From Miscanthus floridulus (taxonomy: Eukaryota > Streptophyta > Magnoliopsida > Poales > Poaceae), in contig NC_089595.1 of NCBI RefSeq assembly GCF_019320115.1, forward strand, positions 105,221,611 to 105,285,610: a stretch of DNA of 64,000 nt. The letters are read 5' to 3'. This document shows, one piece after another, positions 11,100-22,514 of this stretch (the first letter of the stretch is position 1; each line of letters starts with the position of its first letter). Position numbers and translations under genes: made by a program. Below the pieces are notes generated by a model. The model worked only from the letters and a program-made list of their open reading frames with translations. It was not told where the DNA came from and did no database searches.

Positions 11100-12989
11100 T
11101 GAAATTAGCTTCTCAACAACCCTCTTGAAGTCTTCATTTGTTCTTGGGTTCTCATTGAAATAGTCCTTGTATTGCCAGTTTGCCTAGATTCCTTCTGCAA
11201 AGGCCTCTATCACCTCCCTATCAGTAATGTCGTGGACTTGAGCCCTGAATTCTCCAAATCTTCTATAGTATTCCCTTAGACTTTCTCCTCTCCTTTGCTT
11301 TACTCCTTTCAATTTGGCTGCAGTCATTGGATGGGTAATAATGCCTGCGAAGTTGTTGCAGAAAGCTTCTTGCAAGTCTTCCCAATACCTGATTGATCTT
11401 GGCCTCAATTTGTCAAACCATTGTAGCGGCATTGTTTCGAGGGCCATTGGGAAGAATAGAGCCTTGATGTCATCGTCTCCTCTTGCTAATTCAATAGATT
11501 GGGAGTAAACCCTTAGCCATTGTCTTGGTTCGACTTTGCCATCATACTTGGAATGATTTGCTAGTTTAAACTTGTGCGGTGGCTTTAAAGTTTGTAGTCT
11601 TCCTGCGAAACAAGGGAATCTGTTGTATGGTTCTGTTCTTCCGTAATCTGGCGATCTTGCCCTTCTATAATAAGACCTGTCTTCTTTTAACTTAGACTCT
11701 CCGTAGTCATCTTCTTTGTCAAATCTTCTTGATATTTCTTGGTAGCGTTGGCTCAATTCTGGTTTGTCTCTTTCTTGTTGCTTTGAGTAGTGTTCCTTCC
11801 TTCCATTGATATCAGCACTTTCTACTGGTCCTATCCTTTGAAAATTTGATTTTTTGGGTGGCTGCTCCCTTTGTGGCTCCTGTGGAATTTCTTCACCGAG
11901 TTGTTTTTCTGATCCCCCGACTTCTTTCTTCTGGTCTTACTTTGCTTTCCCATTATTCGTGAGGGTGTACAACTCCTTTGTTAATTCTTCAATTCTTTCC
12001 CTTTTTGTATTTTTTGTGGCTTCTTTTTCCGCCTTCTTTTTGTTGTATTCTGTTAGCTCCGCTTTGTATTTATTCTAGACTTGCTTCCTTTGTTTAGCCC
12101 AGTTCCTTCTTCTAGCTTTCAATTTGTTCTTCTTTAGCCTTGCTAGTCTTTGCTCATCATTTTCATTGCTATCGCTTTTCTCATCTAGCGAGATGTTGCC
12201 TTCTGATTCATTTGAAGATTTTATATCTGGTATCTGTGGTGGTTCCAAAGGTTGTTCTAACTGCTCTGCCATGTATACAGTATACCTCTTCCGAGCTCTT
12301 CTTGTATGGTATTCCATCCTTCGTTTGGTTGAGCTGTCTGTAGCTTCTGAACTAGATCCGAGTTCTTTTCCCTCTTGATAAGGTAGTTCTTCAACGCGCG
12401 TGCCAGTCTGGACTTTGCTTGAGGTGAAAGAACCTGGCCAATGCACCACACAATCTTACGGGGTCACTGTCATGATCATCCCTTCTTGTGCTCCCTCCAG
12501 GAGTATTCTTCTTGGTGAGTTCATCTTGTTTTGGGTAAAGTGTTGATAGACTGATGCCGTGTTGTGTAGTCCATAAGTTCCCAAGTTCTTCTTTGAGTTG
12601 TACAGGTCGTATCCCTTCGCGATCGTTGTTGTGTCTCTGAGTCCAATTAGGCTTGGTTCTTGTGCCATAAAGATTGTCTTGGAATCGGGTTGTATCTCTT
12701 TTTCATAGTCGGTTTCGTATCCGCTTTCTTCCTTATTCCGAGTTGTATCCGAAGTTGAGAGTTTCGTCATCTTCTCAGCGAGTTTGTATTGAACTTCGTC
12801 ATTGAATTCTTTTTCTTCTTGGAGACGGGTACGAAGCTTGTCGTCGCCGTCAGCCTTGTAGATCCAAGATCCGAAGACAAAGGTTGTTCCCACCAAAAAG
12901 GTCATCTTGAGGTTGAGGTCCGCCGAACTCTCGAGAAAAAATTCATCGAAAGCCCCTACCTGGCGCGCCAGCTGTCGATGTTTTACCAC
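11100..12989 (-). pseudogene. Gag of element 1, broken
   Basis: Begins close to the primer binding site. The best conserved block (11184-11756) holds the retrotransposon gag core, with MALETMPLQWFDKL, EDLQEAFCNNF and SLREYYRRFGEFRAQV. Upstream are acidic and lysine-rich coiled segments (12075-12449) and an N-terminal piece (12456-12989). The nucleocapsid-like part downstream (about 10800-11000) is asparagine-rich with CHIHPGARHKLVEC in place of a standard zinc knuckle. Stops near 11180, 11760-12075 and 12450 break the frame. Confidence 0.85.
12953..12970 (-). other. Primer binding site of element 1
   Basis: Minus-strand TGGCGCGCCAGGTAGGGG lies 2 bp inside the 5' LTR. The identical 18-mer is present at the same place in element 2 (31604-31621). 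I do not name the cognate tRNA. Confidence 0.8.
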
Positions 12990-13437
12990 CGATAGCCTGT
13001 CACGGGGGTACCCGGGACAGTTGTTCGGGCTTCGGCGAATAGCGGAATTCGGCGGTTACGTAAAGAGACTCACGATTTATACTGGTTCAGGCCCTCGACT
13101 TGGTCGAGTAATAACCTTACGTCCAGTTTTGGCGTTAGCCTGTTTGCGTTGTATTGCTTTGAGTATCGGGTATGCGTTCTCCTCTTACAATGGGTACCCT
13201 CACCAGCCCTTTGTAGTCCAGGCGCTGAGAGGCGTTGTTTGTGTCCTATTCGGATACAAGGTCAGAGTCCTAAGCTATGCTTCGGGCACCTTTCCTTGTA
13301 TAGTTTGCGTTGTAGTTTCGGTTTTGCACGTTGCTTTGCTCCGCGTTCTTCTTGGCGATTGGGCTGTAGGCATTGTTACCAAGGTCTACCTCCTTGCAGT
13401 ATGGTCCATGGGGGGCCTATAGGGTTCCCCATTGACA
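12973..13437 (-). repeat. Element 1, 5' LTR (right copy)
   Basis: Starts TGTCGATGTTTTACC and ends CCCCATTGACA, followed by the target duplication GAGTA. Length is 465 bp. Confidence 0.92.
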
Positions 13438-13717
13438 GAGTACTCCGATGGAATCTATTGCCTTAGTGCTGGTATGATCGCTTTGGTGTATTATCCTGTT
13501 ATTTTTATGGGGTGAAATGGGCAAGAGGCAGTGTAGAGAACCCCTCAGCCTTTTCAGATTACTTTGGTGTCGACCTCATGGCTATTTGGGCGAGGGTGCG
13601 AAGAGTCACAAAAAGAGCCCCGCAACACTTTTATGTTGCTTTGACGTCAACCCCTATACCTTTTGAGGCGATAGGACAAGGAGTCATGAAATGAGTCTCT
13701 TAGTGCTTTTAGGTTAG

Positions 13718-14217
13718 TGTCAGAAGATTTAGCTCAGGCAATACCTAGCGACTAATCGCGTAAGATGAATCAGATGGTTGCACACAACACACAAGATTTA
13801 TACTGGTTCAGACTCGTGGAGCCCTAGTCTAGTTTGGGTGATGCGGCTTCTCTTGTATTCGTATGCTCGATTACAGAAGCTGCTGCTCCTTCTAACTATG
13901 TGCTAGAATGAAGTAGATAGGATTGAATCCCGATCATGGGGTCCCTACTCCCTTATATAGCCTAAGGGAGTAGGGTTACAAATGAGGCTATCGACTAACA
14001 GATTGGGTTCCTAGTTTGTTACATAGAATACATAACAGATTGATCCTATACTATCATTTAGATACGATGGCTTGGGATATTCTTGATACGCCTTGATCTC
14101 CAAGTCGATGAGTTTGCTCGGCCTTCATGGGCCTCCTTTGTCGTGGTACCCAGCCCGATAGATAGACCTGGTCGAATATATGGCGGATATGGGCACCCCT
14201 GGCCCATATATCCGACA
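13718..14217 (+). mobile_element. Solo LTR of a related Gypsy family
   Basis: A 500-bp block opens TGTCAGAAG and closes ATATCCGACA. Flanking pentamers are GTTAG (13713-13717) and GATAG (14218-14222), a 4/5 match. It has a TTATATAG box near 13972 and shares GATTTATACTGGTTCAG with the LTR of element 1. No internal region remains, as expected after LTR-LTR recombination. Confidence 0.7.
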
Positions 14218-14222
14218 GATAG

Positions 14223-14340
14223 TTTCACATCGACTTGTAGTGGATGTCGCCAATGGAGAAGCCCCTCGTTGGGACGTTGGTGAAAGCCTAGTTGATGACA
14301 TGTTGATTGCGAAATGAAGTTTGCAAAACATAGATTTACA
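14223..14340. repeat. Right part of the split ~60-bp repeat
   Basis: Carries GGAGAAGCCCCTCGTTGGGACGTTGGTGAAAG-type sequence, split here into the same motif order as the repeat at 3600-4063. Together they bracket the two LTR insertions. Confidence 0.45.
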
Positions 14341-14619
14341 TTTTGTTGTCGTTAGAGGTATGCTATAAATTCCCTCCTACTCATTTTGAGTTGGAATAAT
14401 CATAACGATGCCCTACAACTGTCACGCGCTCAATATGGACCCCAATGATGGGCCTAGCAGACCTAGCAAGGCCCAACGCTGGGCCATGGTCGGCCTGAGG
14501 CGCCTCCTACGTTGGGCCAGGGGAGGGCGCGGCCAAGGGGCGCGGTGCCGCCGCCCATGGTGGCTCCGGACATTTCGAAAGATCCAAAATGAATAAGGAA
14601 GTTAGAAAAAATAATAAGA
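14341..14619. other. Short gene-free tract
   Basis: Includes a GC-rich stretch rich in GGGCC (14450-14570). Nothing recognisable as a gene. Confidence 0.4.
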
Positions 14620-15062
14620 TCTATATCTATACTATAATAATAAGGAGGTAAAATTTCAGTCTATTTTTTCCGCCCATCGTCCCCTAGCTAACATCGTGAA
14701 TGTGGAACCTTGATCCTTTCCTAATCTATAGCTCGCACGTTATATATGATATATGTATGACATCCTTGATAACCATAATATAACTAGGAATCCAAAGCCT
14801 AATCCAAATACAAGATGTTCCGATAAGATTCCTTTTGTGATTGTTTTGGAAACTGAGGCCCCACGTGTTGTATACGAACTGAACTCATATTATTTTTCTA
14901 TTTTTCTTTTACAGTCCTTTTCTTTGTCCGTGATATGTGTTCACGTCCACCAACACGTACCTGCGTTGGTGTTTAAAGAGGAGTCTGCGTTTAAAGAGAA
15001 GAAGAGCTCCATGAAAGGAATAGATGACCACATCTACAAGGAATCGAAAAGACATACCAAAT

Positions 15063-16265
15063 TGTCAGAGTTATGTAAATAGGATACCCCAAAGCACGAT
15101 CTTAAGAGCCTTTTAGGATGGCCCAGCTGGCCACAACCCAACTAAGCGTGGGCCTGCCTCTACCTCTCACCGTGCAATGTCCGCCTTGACCTCTCCCACC
15201 TCTCGACCTCGCATCACACGGTGCCCACGACCGCCTCCTACCTTAGCCACTAAGGAAAGGACGAGAAGTTGGCGGATGCATTCAACGCGCCTGCTCAGAT
15301 GGGACGCGCACTCCACCGGGTACAACAGGACAGCCGCCCCCTCTGATCGTCCAGCCCTGGGACAAAGTGTCACCTCGGTCAGCACCCCGCTGACGGACAT
15401 GACCACACCAGGCACCGCTACGTCACCCCACGTGGCTCAGCACCGCCCAAATTCCATCTAGCCTGATGGATGGGTGTATGATCACACCCACCACGACGTG
15501 GGCACCACAATAGGGGAGTTAGCTCTCCCATTCTGACCGGATCCTATGCCCCCGATCCGACCCAGGAGGTCGGAGCAACGAGATCCCGGCCTAGGGAGCA
15601 GGCAGCCTGCGATGGGACATCCACTCCCCCGTATAGTGACATCATGACTTCTCCCCGAGGAAGCGGAGCGCCAGGACGAAGGCCACGACGACAACAAGCA
15701 AGCCATACCAAGCAGGGGAGTTGATGAGCAGCCACCACTCCTATTGCACCACCACACCGGAACAGTACTGCCACCGTACGCCAACCCTTGCGTAAGGAGC
15801 AAGCTCAAAACAACCATACTCCGACGTGATGACAAGACCAAATGGGTTGCTTAACAAGCACGCTAGCTTCTCCGCCCCTCAAGCTCTTGGCCACTCGGGC
15901 TAGGAGAACCTTGCTCTTCTATATGTAACCTTTGCATGTAACCTGCCCCCGCAACTATATAAGGGGAGCTAGGCCTTCTTCCAAAGTATCGACTCCCAGT
16001 CGATCAACTTCCAGTTGATCGTCTTCCTACGATCGATTTCCCCTTCCTCGAACTCTTCCTACCTGTAGGCTGTAGCTTGCATATTCCCTATTGTAAGCCT
16101 TTTGGAGCCTTTGGCATTGAGGAACATGTACTCATAGGTCTTTTGGCACTGGGCGTAGTGCTTTGTTCCGAATCAGTATAAATCCTTTGTGTCCTGAGTG
16201 CTAGAAATCGAATCCCTTGAGCAGCGCGGCTATAAATTTACTTGTCGGTTCTCAAAACACCGACA
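15063..16265 (+). mobile_element. Solo LTR, 1.2 kb
   Basis: Opens TGTCAGAG, closes AACACCGACA, and is flanked by a perfect target duplication CAAAT (15058-15062, 16266-16270). A TATATAAGG box lies near 15955. There is no primer binding site, polypurine tract or coding interior. The frames at 15177-15461 and 15482-15841 lie inside it and are not genes. Confidence 0.88.
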
Positions 16266-16429
16266 CAAATCAAGACTATATTGTAATAAAATATATTTAA
16301 GACCAAATTAGGTACCAAATTGAGGCCACCAACCATGTATATATATTAGCTAAAAAAGATTGGAGCACATAATAAACTATGAAACAAGAGGATATTTGCC
16401 CAGTGGTTCGATCCATCTGGCTCATTGTC

Positions 16430-16552
16430 GGCCCTGTTCGTTTGAACTTATCAGTCTGGCTTATTAGATATGGTATATTATTTTTCTCTCACAACAAATC
16501 AACGAATAATAGTTTTCAGCCTGACTTATCAGCGAAGCGAACAGAACTGTGC
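16430..16552. mobile_element. hAT-type MITE
   Basis: Inverted ends read GGCCCTGTTCGTTTG on the left and AGCGAAGCGAACAG on the right. The interior has TCTCTCACAACAAATC, also seen in the MITE at 58795. No coding capacity. Confidence 0.6.
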
Positions 16553-17079
16553 AGTCAATGCCACGCGTGCCTTTGAGATCAGCGCCGTCGCGTGTCACTT
16601 AGCTCATCTAGCCCTACATGCTCCGCTGAAGGCTACTATAAGCCGCTGCCGTGCACGCCCATCGCCGCTGCCGCTCACGCCCGTCGCCGAAGAAAGGAAA
16701 GTGTGCTGCTGCGGTGCTGCACACCGCCCTGTCCATGCCACCAGCGCCGTACGTGCCTTTTTTATTTTCTTCTTCTGTCACTTCTAGAATCCCATACTTT
16801 CTCTGATTTCCAATTTTCTTTCCGAGAATTTCAGGATTTTTGGGTTTCTTTTCGGTATGGTGTTACTATAGAGAGTAGGGACGACCAAGTCTAGACGTTG
16901 CATGTCACCTGCATGCATGTTTAGCTGGGCAATAAAGGAACATGGTGATCAAGGCATGTGTACGTGTTTGTGGGCACGAGACAGAAGGAAAACATGCATT
17001 GTTCTAAAAAAAAAAAGGAAAACATGCATGCACACCTCAGCATTTATTGGATCATAAGGAGAAATCTGCATGGATACTA

Positions 17080-17390
17080 CGGACCTGTTTGGATCTCTCC
17101 AATTTTAAAAAATATGGTTTTTAAAAATTTGGTGGAATCTAAACATGTTAGTTTTTGTTCAGTTTCTTATGTCAGTTTTTGCCAGATTCTTAAAAACTAA
17201 AAAGCTGTTGATACCTAGCTTTTGCCAGTTTTTTTTTTACCCTGTGAGCAATAAATGAAGCAAAATTCTTAAAAACTAGGGCATCCAAACACCCTCACCA
17301 GTTTTTTTGTTCAGAATTCAAATTTTAAAAACTAGAAACAAAAACTGGTTTTTAAGAATCTAAAACTCATCCAAACAGGCCCTGCGTAAC
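17080..17390. mobile_element. MITE with CCTGTTTGGAT inverted ends
   Basis: Left end GGACCTGTTTGGAT pairs with ATCCAAACAGGCCCTG on the right. The interior is AT-rich with repeated TTTTTAAAA. Likely hAT-derived. Confidence 0.6.
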
Positions 17391-17621
17391 CACGATTCCA
17401 CGAAAGCAAGATATGGGTAGCTGTTTATTACTAGGAGATTATATTTGGCGTGTGATTTAAACAAAAGTTAGGGTGACTCGATACAAAGGAAAATAGAAGG
17501 ATCTGCGTAGACTTCATATTTTCACTAAACCTCTTTCTTTTCCTATTGAAGTGTTCAGTTTTAAAAATTTCTAACTATATACAGGAAAAAACTATCCAGC
17601 CTATATCTATAACTACTACTC

Positions 17622-17862
17622 CATCCGTCCTGTAATACAGTGCATTCTAACATTCAAAATTTGTCCTCAAATATAATGTATTCTAGAAGACAAAAACTAA
17701 TTTACATTAAATACTTTTCATTTATCAACCAATCATCATTACGTTAATGATAGTGTCCGATTAGGAAATAAAATGAGGGTACATGCGTCTTTTATGTTCT
17801 CTTTTAATTTATCTTAAAATTTCTAGAATACACTATATTACAGGACAGAGGGTGTATATCTT
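17622..17862. mobile_element. Stowaway-like MITE
   Basis: Left CCATCCGTCCTGTAATACAG matches the inverse of the right end CTATATTACAGGACAGAGG, and the inner arms GTGCATTCTA / TAGAATACAC also pair. Target would be TA. Confidence 0.65.
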
Positions 17863-17920
17863 AATTTATACTTTATTTCTATCTATGTCTCTCGTTGCAA
17901 CGCACGAACATATTTGCTAG

Positions 17921-18410
17921 TACAAATTTAAAAAATCCATAGATTACGAATCAAGCATCCAACTCAAGTTTTGATTGCACAATCGTGTTTCTTACCATAA
18001 ATTCTTCTAAACAAGATCCCATATGAGCATGTTTACATAAATTTTTGTTAACAAACATTTATCTTATTAAGATAGAGCATTTTTTATTGAACATACGTGA
18101 TGTTGTAGACTTAGAAAACAATATTTCGTCTTCATACAAAAAATGTCCATGGCTCAGGAGAACAATATTCCAAATCTATGATAACAAATTATTGGTTCAT
18201 ATGACTGGTATTATAGTAGCAATGAAAATAAAAAAGAACAACAAAAGCTATAAAACATATAGAAACAGATAAATAAAATAATAGCTAAAATAATGAAAGG
18301 TAGAACAAACCGCACGCGAGAAAAAAAATAAAAAACATATGTATACTTATTATAAACAACCTAAAATATAGCATAGAACATCTCATGGGTCTCTGAATAC
18401 TCAAAGATAA
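17921..18410. other. AT-rich tract, no gene
   Basis: Low GC, no supported reading frame. Confidence 0.4.
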
Positions 18411-19290
18411 TTATGGAACATCCATGTATACAACATGAACATTCTAAAATGCATCATAGAATATCACATTTATACTACATGAACATAATACATCAAAGAA
18501 CATCACATGTATACCACGTGAACATCATAAATTATATTATAAACATCACATGTATATCACGTGAACATCATAAAATATATCATAAAACGTCACATTCATT
18601 ATCACGGGCCTAAATAGCCGTGACGGGCTAAGGAGGTGTTGGGCCCAAGTCGGGCCAACTGAGCCTAGCGTGAACAGTGCCCATGGGTACTATGGCGCGG
18701 GTACATTAGTGCGTGCTGTAGCGCATTACAAAATCTACCTAGGTATAGGATTAGGAAGAGTCCAGAAGCTAAGATTACTTGTCAGTCAAGTTGCATCGGG
18801 TCGAGTCAGGAGATGTATCCTTTGAGATTAAGCAAGAATAATTCAGAGAAAACCCTAATTATATCTCTCTCCATGCGCTTGCCACCGGTTGTCACCGCTA
18901 GCAGGAGCCTACTGCTGCCCTATGCCGCTGCGCCTCCGCTGTGCGCTGCACCAGCAGCGCAACCGTTGCTCCCCCACCGTGGCCATGCCACTCACACGCT
19001 CATCTCCAGCCCTAGCTACCGATCACAGGACATCCACCCTACGTCAGGTCAGTTGCAACACCTTGTTGTCACCGCCTTTCCCCTCTCTCTAAGGCCATGG
19101 CTAGCCCTAGGGTTGTCGTCCCTCCCCTCTAATTCCCCCAATTCTACCCTCTAATTAAGGGGAAGTCACCCCCGATCGGACATGTAACATGTATACTAAG
19201 TGAATATCATATAATATCACATGTATACTAAGTCAAACATCACAAAATAAATCATATAATATCATATGTATACTAGGTGAACATCTCATG
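18411..19290. repeat. ~43-bp tandem repeat interrupted by a 0.6-kb insert
   Basis: A unit of the form ACGTGAACATCATAAA...CATCACATGTATAC is repeated about four times at 18430-18604 and again at 19184-19290. Between them (about 18605-19183) is GC-richer sequence with GGGCCCAAG and CCGCTGCGCCTCCGC. I could not identify the insert's ends or family. Confidence 0.5.
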
Positions 19291-19813
19291 TATCTCATAT
19301 AATATAGAAAAATAAAAAAGTAAAATATAAAATGATTAATGTAATTAATTAGAGTAAAATAACACACAAGAAGAAATACACATAAAAACTAAATAATAAC
19401 AAATGATAAATAAATATATAAAAATAGTAAAAGAAATGAATAGCTTAAATAAGGATGGGAAAAGTAAAATTAAGAAAATCACATGGATACTATAGAACAT
19501 GACATATATCTCATATAACATATGAAATAAAGAAACTTAAAAACAAAAATAGTTCATATAACAAATTAAAGAAAGAAACAAAAGTAAGAAAAATAAAACT
19601 TAAAATATATAGAAAAAAGAATAATAAAATACAAAAATAAAAATGTAATAAAGAAGATAACTAATTACTGTTATAAAAAGAAATATAAAAATTAAAAAGG
19701 AGAATAAAAACCATAGAAAAAATAAAGGAAAAAGGGAAAATAAATAGAAGCAAGAAAGGGAAAAGAATAAGAAAAAAAGAAATAGAAAAGGTAAAAGAAA
19801 TAGTAGAGTGGCC
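19291..19813. other. A-rich tract, no gene
   Basis: Long runs of AAAAATAAA-type sequence; the minus-strand frames here are low-complexity artefacts. Confidence 0.45.
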
Positions 19814-19839
19814 ATTAACTACCGAAGACGGCTTCTTTG

Positions 19840-20165
19840 TTGAGTGTCCCAGACTTTGCCGAGTGCTTTTTATCGGGCGCTCGGCAAAGAGGCTATTTGC
19901 CGAGTGCCAGAGAGAAAGCACTCGGCAAACAACTGGCACTCGGCAAAGAGGTGGTTTGCCGAGTACCGAGCACTCGGCAAACAATAACACTCGGCAAAGA
20001 CTAGGTTTGCCGAGTGTCGGGCACTCGGCAAACCAGAACACTTGGCAAAGGGCCGCCGCCTTTAACGGCCGATAGCCGCCGTTAACCCTTTGTCGAGTGT
20101 CTTCTCCTGACACTCGACAAAGCGGTGATTTGTCGAGTCTCATTTTTTAACACTCGGCAAACCAT
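19840..20165. repeat. CACTA-B left subterminal repeats, outer block
   Basis: Pairs of TTTGCCGAGTGC and GCACTCGGCAAA facing each other around short spacers. Confidence 0.85.
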
Positions 20166-21060
20166 ATTTTTTTCACTTTTGACCTCCAAACTTTTTATGC
20201 TGTCCTCATACAATACCTGGTACTCCATGTTCCAATGTGGTATATTTCTCAGACTTTTTCTATATTTCTTTAATTTATTTCATTTAATTGAATTTTCTTG
20301 GATAATTCAAATTATAACTGCTAGTCATTCGAATAATGAAAAAATGAATGGAAAATGATATTCATGTTATTTAGTATAATGTGAGGCCATATCCAGGAAC
20401 AGACCACCAATTTTGAACATCTTGTTCACGAAACATGACCACGAACTTGCGGTCGAGTTGTTTTTAAATTCTATAAAAAGCAAACAAAGTCCGAAAATCA
20501 TGAAACTTGTCAAGATGTCATGATATCATATGCGGAGGCTGTGATAAAAATTTAAGAAGGTTTCACGCAAGTTGTCACGTATGATGCTTACAAACCGAAG
20601 AATCTCCAAAGAAGTTTCATGATTTCGTCAAGAGGCCAATGAGGTGGTAAGCATCGTACGTGATAAACTTGCGTGAAACCTCCTCAATTTTTTTATCACA
20701 GCCTCCACATATGATATCATGACATCTCGACAAGTTTTAAGATTTTTGGTCTTCGTTTGCTTTTTATAGAATTTAAAAATAACTCGACCACAAGTTCGTG
20801 GTCATGTTTCATGAACAAGATGTTCAAAATTGGTAGTCTGCTCCTAGATATGGCCTCACATTATACTAAATAACATGAATATCATTTTCTCATTCATTTT
20901 TTATTATTCGAATGACTAGCAGTTATAATTTGAATTATCTAAGAAAATTCAATTAAATGAAATAAATTAAAGAAATATAGAAAAAGTCTAAGAAATGTGC
21001 CACATTGGAACATGGAGTACCAGGTATTGTATGAGGACTACAGAAAAAGTTTGGGGGCAG
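20166..21060. repeat. Large inverted repeat, arms about 410-430 bp
   Basis: Left arm about 20166-20595 and right arm about 20650-21060 are reverse complements over nearly their whole length; landmarks are ACCTGGTACTCCATGTTCCA on the left with its inverse near 21010, and AAGCAAACAAAGTCCG with its inverse near 20750. The loop is about 55 bp. Transcribed, it would fold into a very long hairpin. One arm only is present in CACTA copy C (42425-42840). Confidence 0.9.
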
Positions 21061-21079
21061 GAAGAAAATAAAATAAAAA

Positions 21080-21400
21080 TGATTTGCCGAGTGTCTGCGT
21101 TTGGCGATCGGCAAAGGAGCCTCTTTGCCGAGTGCCAGGACAGCTGGCGCTCGGCAAAGAATTTTATAAAAATCTTTAAAAAAACCCTCTTTGCCAAGTG
21201 CCAGGCCGGGTGGCACTCGACAAAAAAAATTAAAAAAATTAAAAAAAAATACTTTGCCGAGTACCAGATCGGGGGCACTCGGCAAAGAATTTTTTTAAAA
21301 AAACCTCTTTGCCGAGTGTCAGGCCAAGTGGCACTCGATAGAGAATTAAAAAAAAATACTTTGCCGAGTGCCAGATCGGGGGCACTCGACAAAGGGGGGA
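21080..21400. repeat. CACTA-B left subterminal repeats, inner block
   Basis: Five to six TTTGCCGAGTGCCAG...CACTCGGCAAA pairs separated by A-rich spacers. Confidence 0.85.
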
Positions 21401-22220
21401 TGTAACCTTGCCGGCCCAGCCGGCCCACACACACCGCACACACGCACGCAGGGAGCTGACCGCCCCAGCGCCGCCCGCACCCGCGCCACTGGAGGAGGAG
21501 GAGAAAGAGAGGAGGAGGAGGAGGAGAGGAGGAGAGGAGGAAGAAGGAGGAAGAGAAGGAGGAGGAGGAAGGACGAAGAAGGAGGAGGTGCCTCGGCCGT
21601 CGTTGCCACGTTTCTAGCGCTTCCCTAGCCATCGCCTTGTCCACCGGCGCCCTGGCCCCTTCACCACCACCGCCCTACGATGCCCACTAGGTATGCCCTA
21701 CCATCGTCATCGTCGTAGTATTACTAGTAGTTGCGGTAGTAGTAGTGGTAGAGTAGTGGTGGTGGTAGTCGTAGGAGTCGTATGAGTGGTTGTGACATTG
21801 TTATATATATGTGGTTGGATATAATCTTGTGCATGTCGGCCATCGTGCCGTTCATATATATGTGCTTGTCGCCGTGCAGGGGAGGTGCTGCCGAAACTTT
21901 ATATTGATAGTTTTATGTTTCTTTTTTTGCAGAGAAGAGCCCATCGGAGCGGAGCCGGAGTACCTCGGCGACCCCGATCGCCTTCCTCGCCGCTGCGGGT
22001 CTGCCTGCACCGTGTCGCCACGCCACTGCACCGACCCACCACAGCCCCACTAGTCTGACTCCACCGCCACCCTAGGTATAACTCCTCTTTCCGTATCATG
22101 CTCGTAGATCACATAACCCAGTTAGGCGTCTCCCGTTCGAAAGAGATACGGTTGAAAAAATGCAGATATTTCCATATCTAAAACCGTATCTATTTCGAAT
22201 TATCCATGTTTTTTGGACAG
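21401..22220. other. GC-rich leader of the CACTA-B gene, no supported ORF
   Basis: Contains GAGGAGGAGG-type simple repeats (21490-21590) and GTAGTAGTGG repeats (21715-21780). It precedes the hairpin and the transposase; a 5' exon may lie here but cannot be defined. Confidence 0.4.
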
Positions 22221-22420
22221 CCCGCAGATGCGTAGGTGGGGTTAGTTTTCATGGTCTGCTCTGATCCGAGATAGAGTTTTGGCATCATCTCCCTATTGTT
22301 CTCTGGATACACACTCTCCCTGGCAGGACGTGTATTTGGAGAACAGTAGGGAGGTGCTGCCAAAATTTTGTCTCGGATAGGAGTAGAGCATGGAAACTAA
22401 CCTCATCTACGGATCCTCAC
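22221..22420 (+). promoter_or_regulatory. Conserved hairpin 100 bp upstream of the transposase start (CACTA-B)
   Basis: Arms 22224-22316 and 22326-22415 pair imperfectly over about 90 bp; landmarks are GAGTTTTGGCATCATCTCCC on the left and its inverse GGGAGGTGCTGCCAAAATTT on the right. The same structure with the same spacing to the ATG exists in CACTA-C at 41837-42040. Its role is unknown. Confidence 0.8.
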
Positions 22421-22514
22421 ATGGGATTAGGACATATCCTCACCTATTAGATAGTAGGAATGTCGTGTAGATGCAATTGATGTTTATATTACTCGCCGCT
22501 ATATATGTTAGAGG

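Larger units (their letters stand above)
4069..13437 (-). mobile_element. Complete Tat-lineage Ty3/Gypsy LTR retrotransposon (element 1)
   Basis: Two LTRs of about 465 bp (4069-4532 and 12973-13437) flank a 8.4-kb interior read on the minus strand. A perfect 5-bp target duplication GAGTA lies at 4064-4068 and 13438-13442. The primer binding site sits 2 bp inside the 5' LTR and a G-rich polypurine tract directly inside the 3' LTR. The interior runs gag, protease, reverse transcriptase, degenerate RNase H, a second (archaeal-type) RNase H, then integrase. The double RNase H and the long non-coding stretch between integrase and the 3' LTR mark the Tat lineage. By eye the LTRs differ at about 15 positions, so the insertion is not recent. 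Several in-frame stops break gag and pol, so this copy should be unable to make its own proteins. Confidence 0.93.
14620..17920 (+). mobile_element. Probable non-autonomous Helitron
   Basis: The left end TCTATATCTATACTATAATAA follows an A, and the right end CTAG (17917-17920) is followed by T, giving the AT target typical of Helitrons. Some 15-25 bp before the CTAG is a perfect palindrome CGTTGCAACG within CGTTGCAACGCACG, a common 3' signature of grass Helitrons. No Rep/helicase frame is present. About 1.2 kb of the 3.3 kb is a later solo LTR, and three MITEs account for more. Confidence 0.5.

Noticed and set aside
15177..15841. Several frames in a GC-rich block
   Set aside because: They lie wholly inside the solo LTR with perfect target duplication and overlap each other on both strands.
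22221..22420. Calling the CACTA hairpin a microRNA gene
   Set aside because: I recognised no mature miRNA sequence in it, and arms of about 90 bp with even pairing fit an siRNA-type hairpin equally well. It is kept as an unexplained structure.
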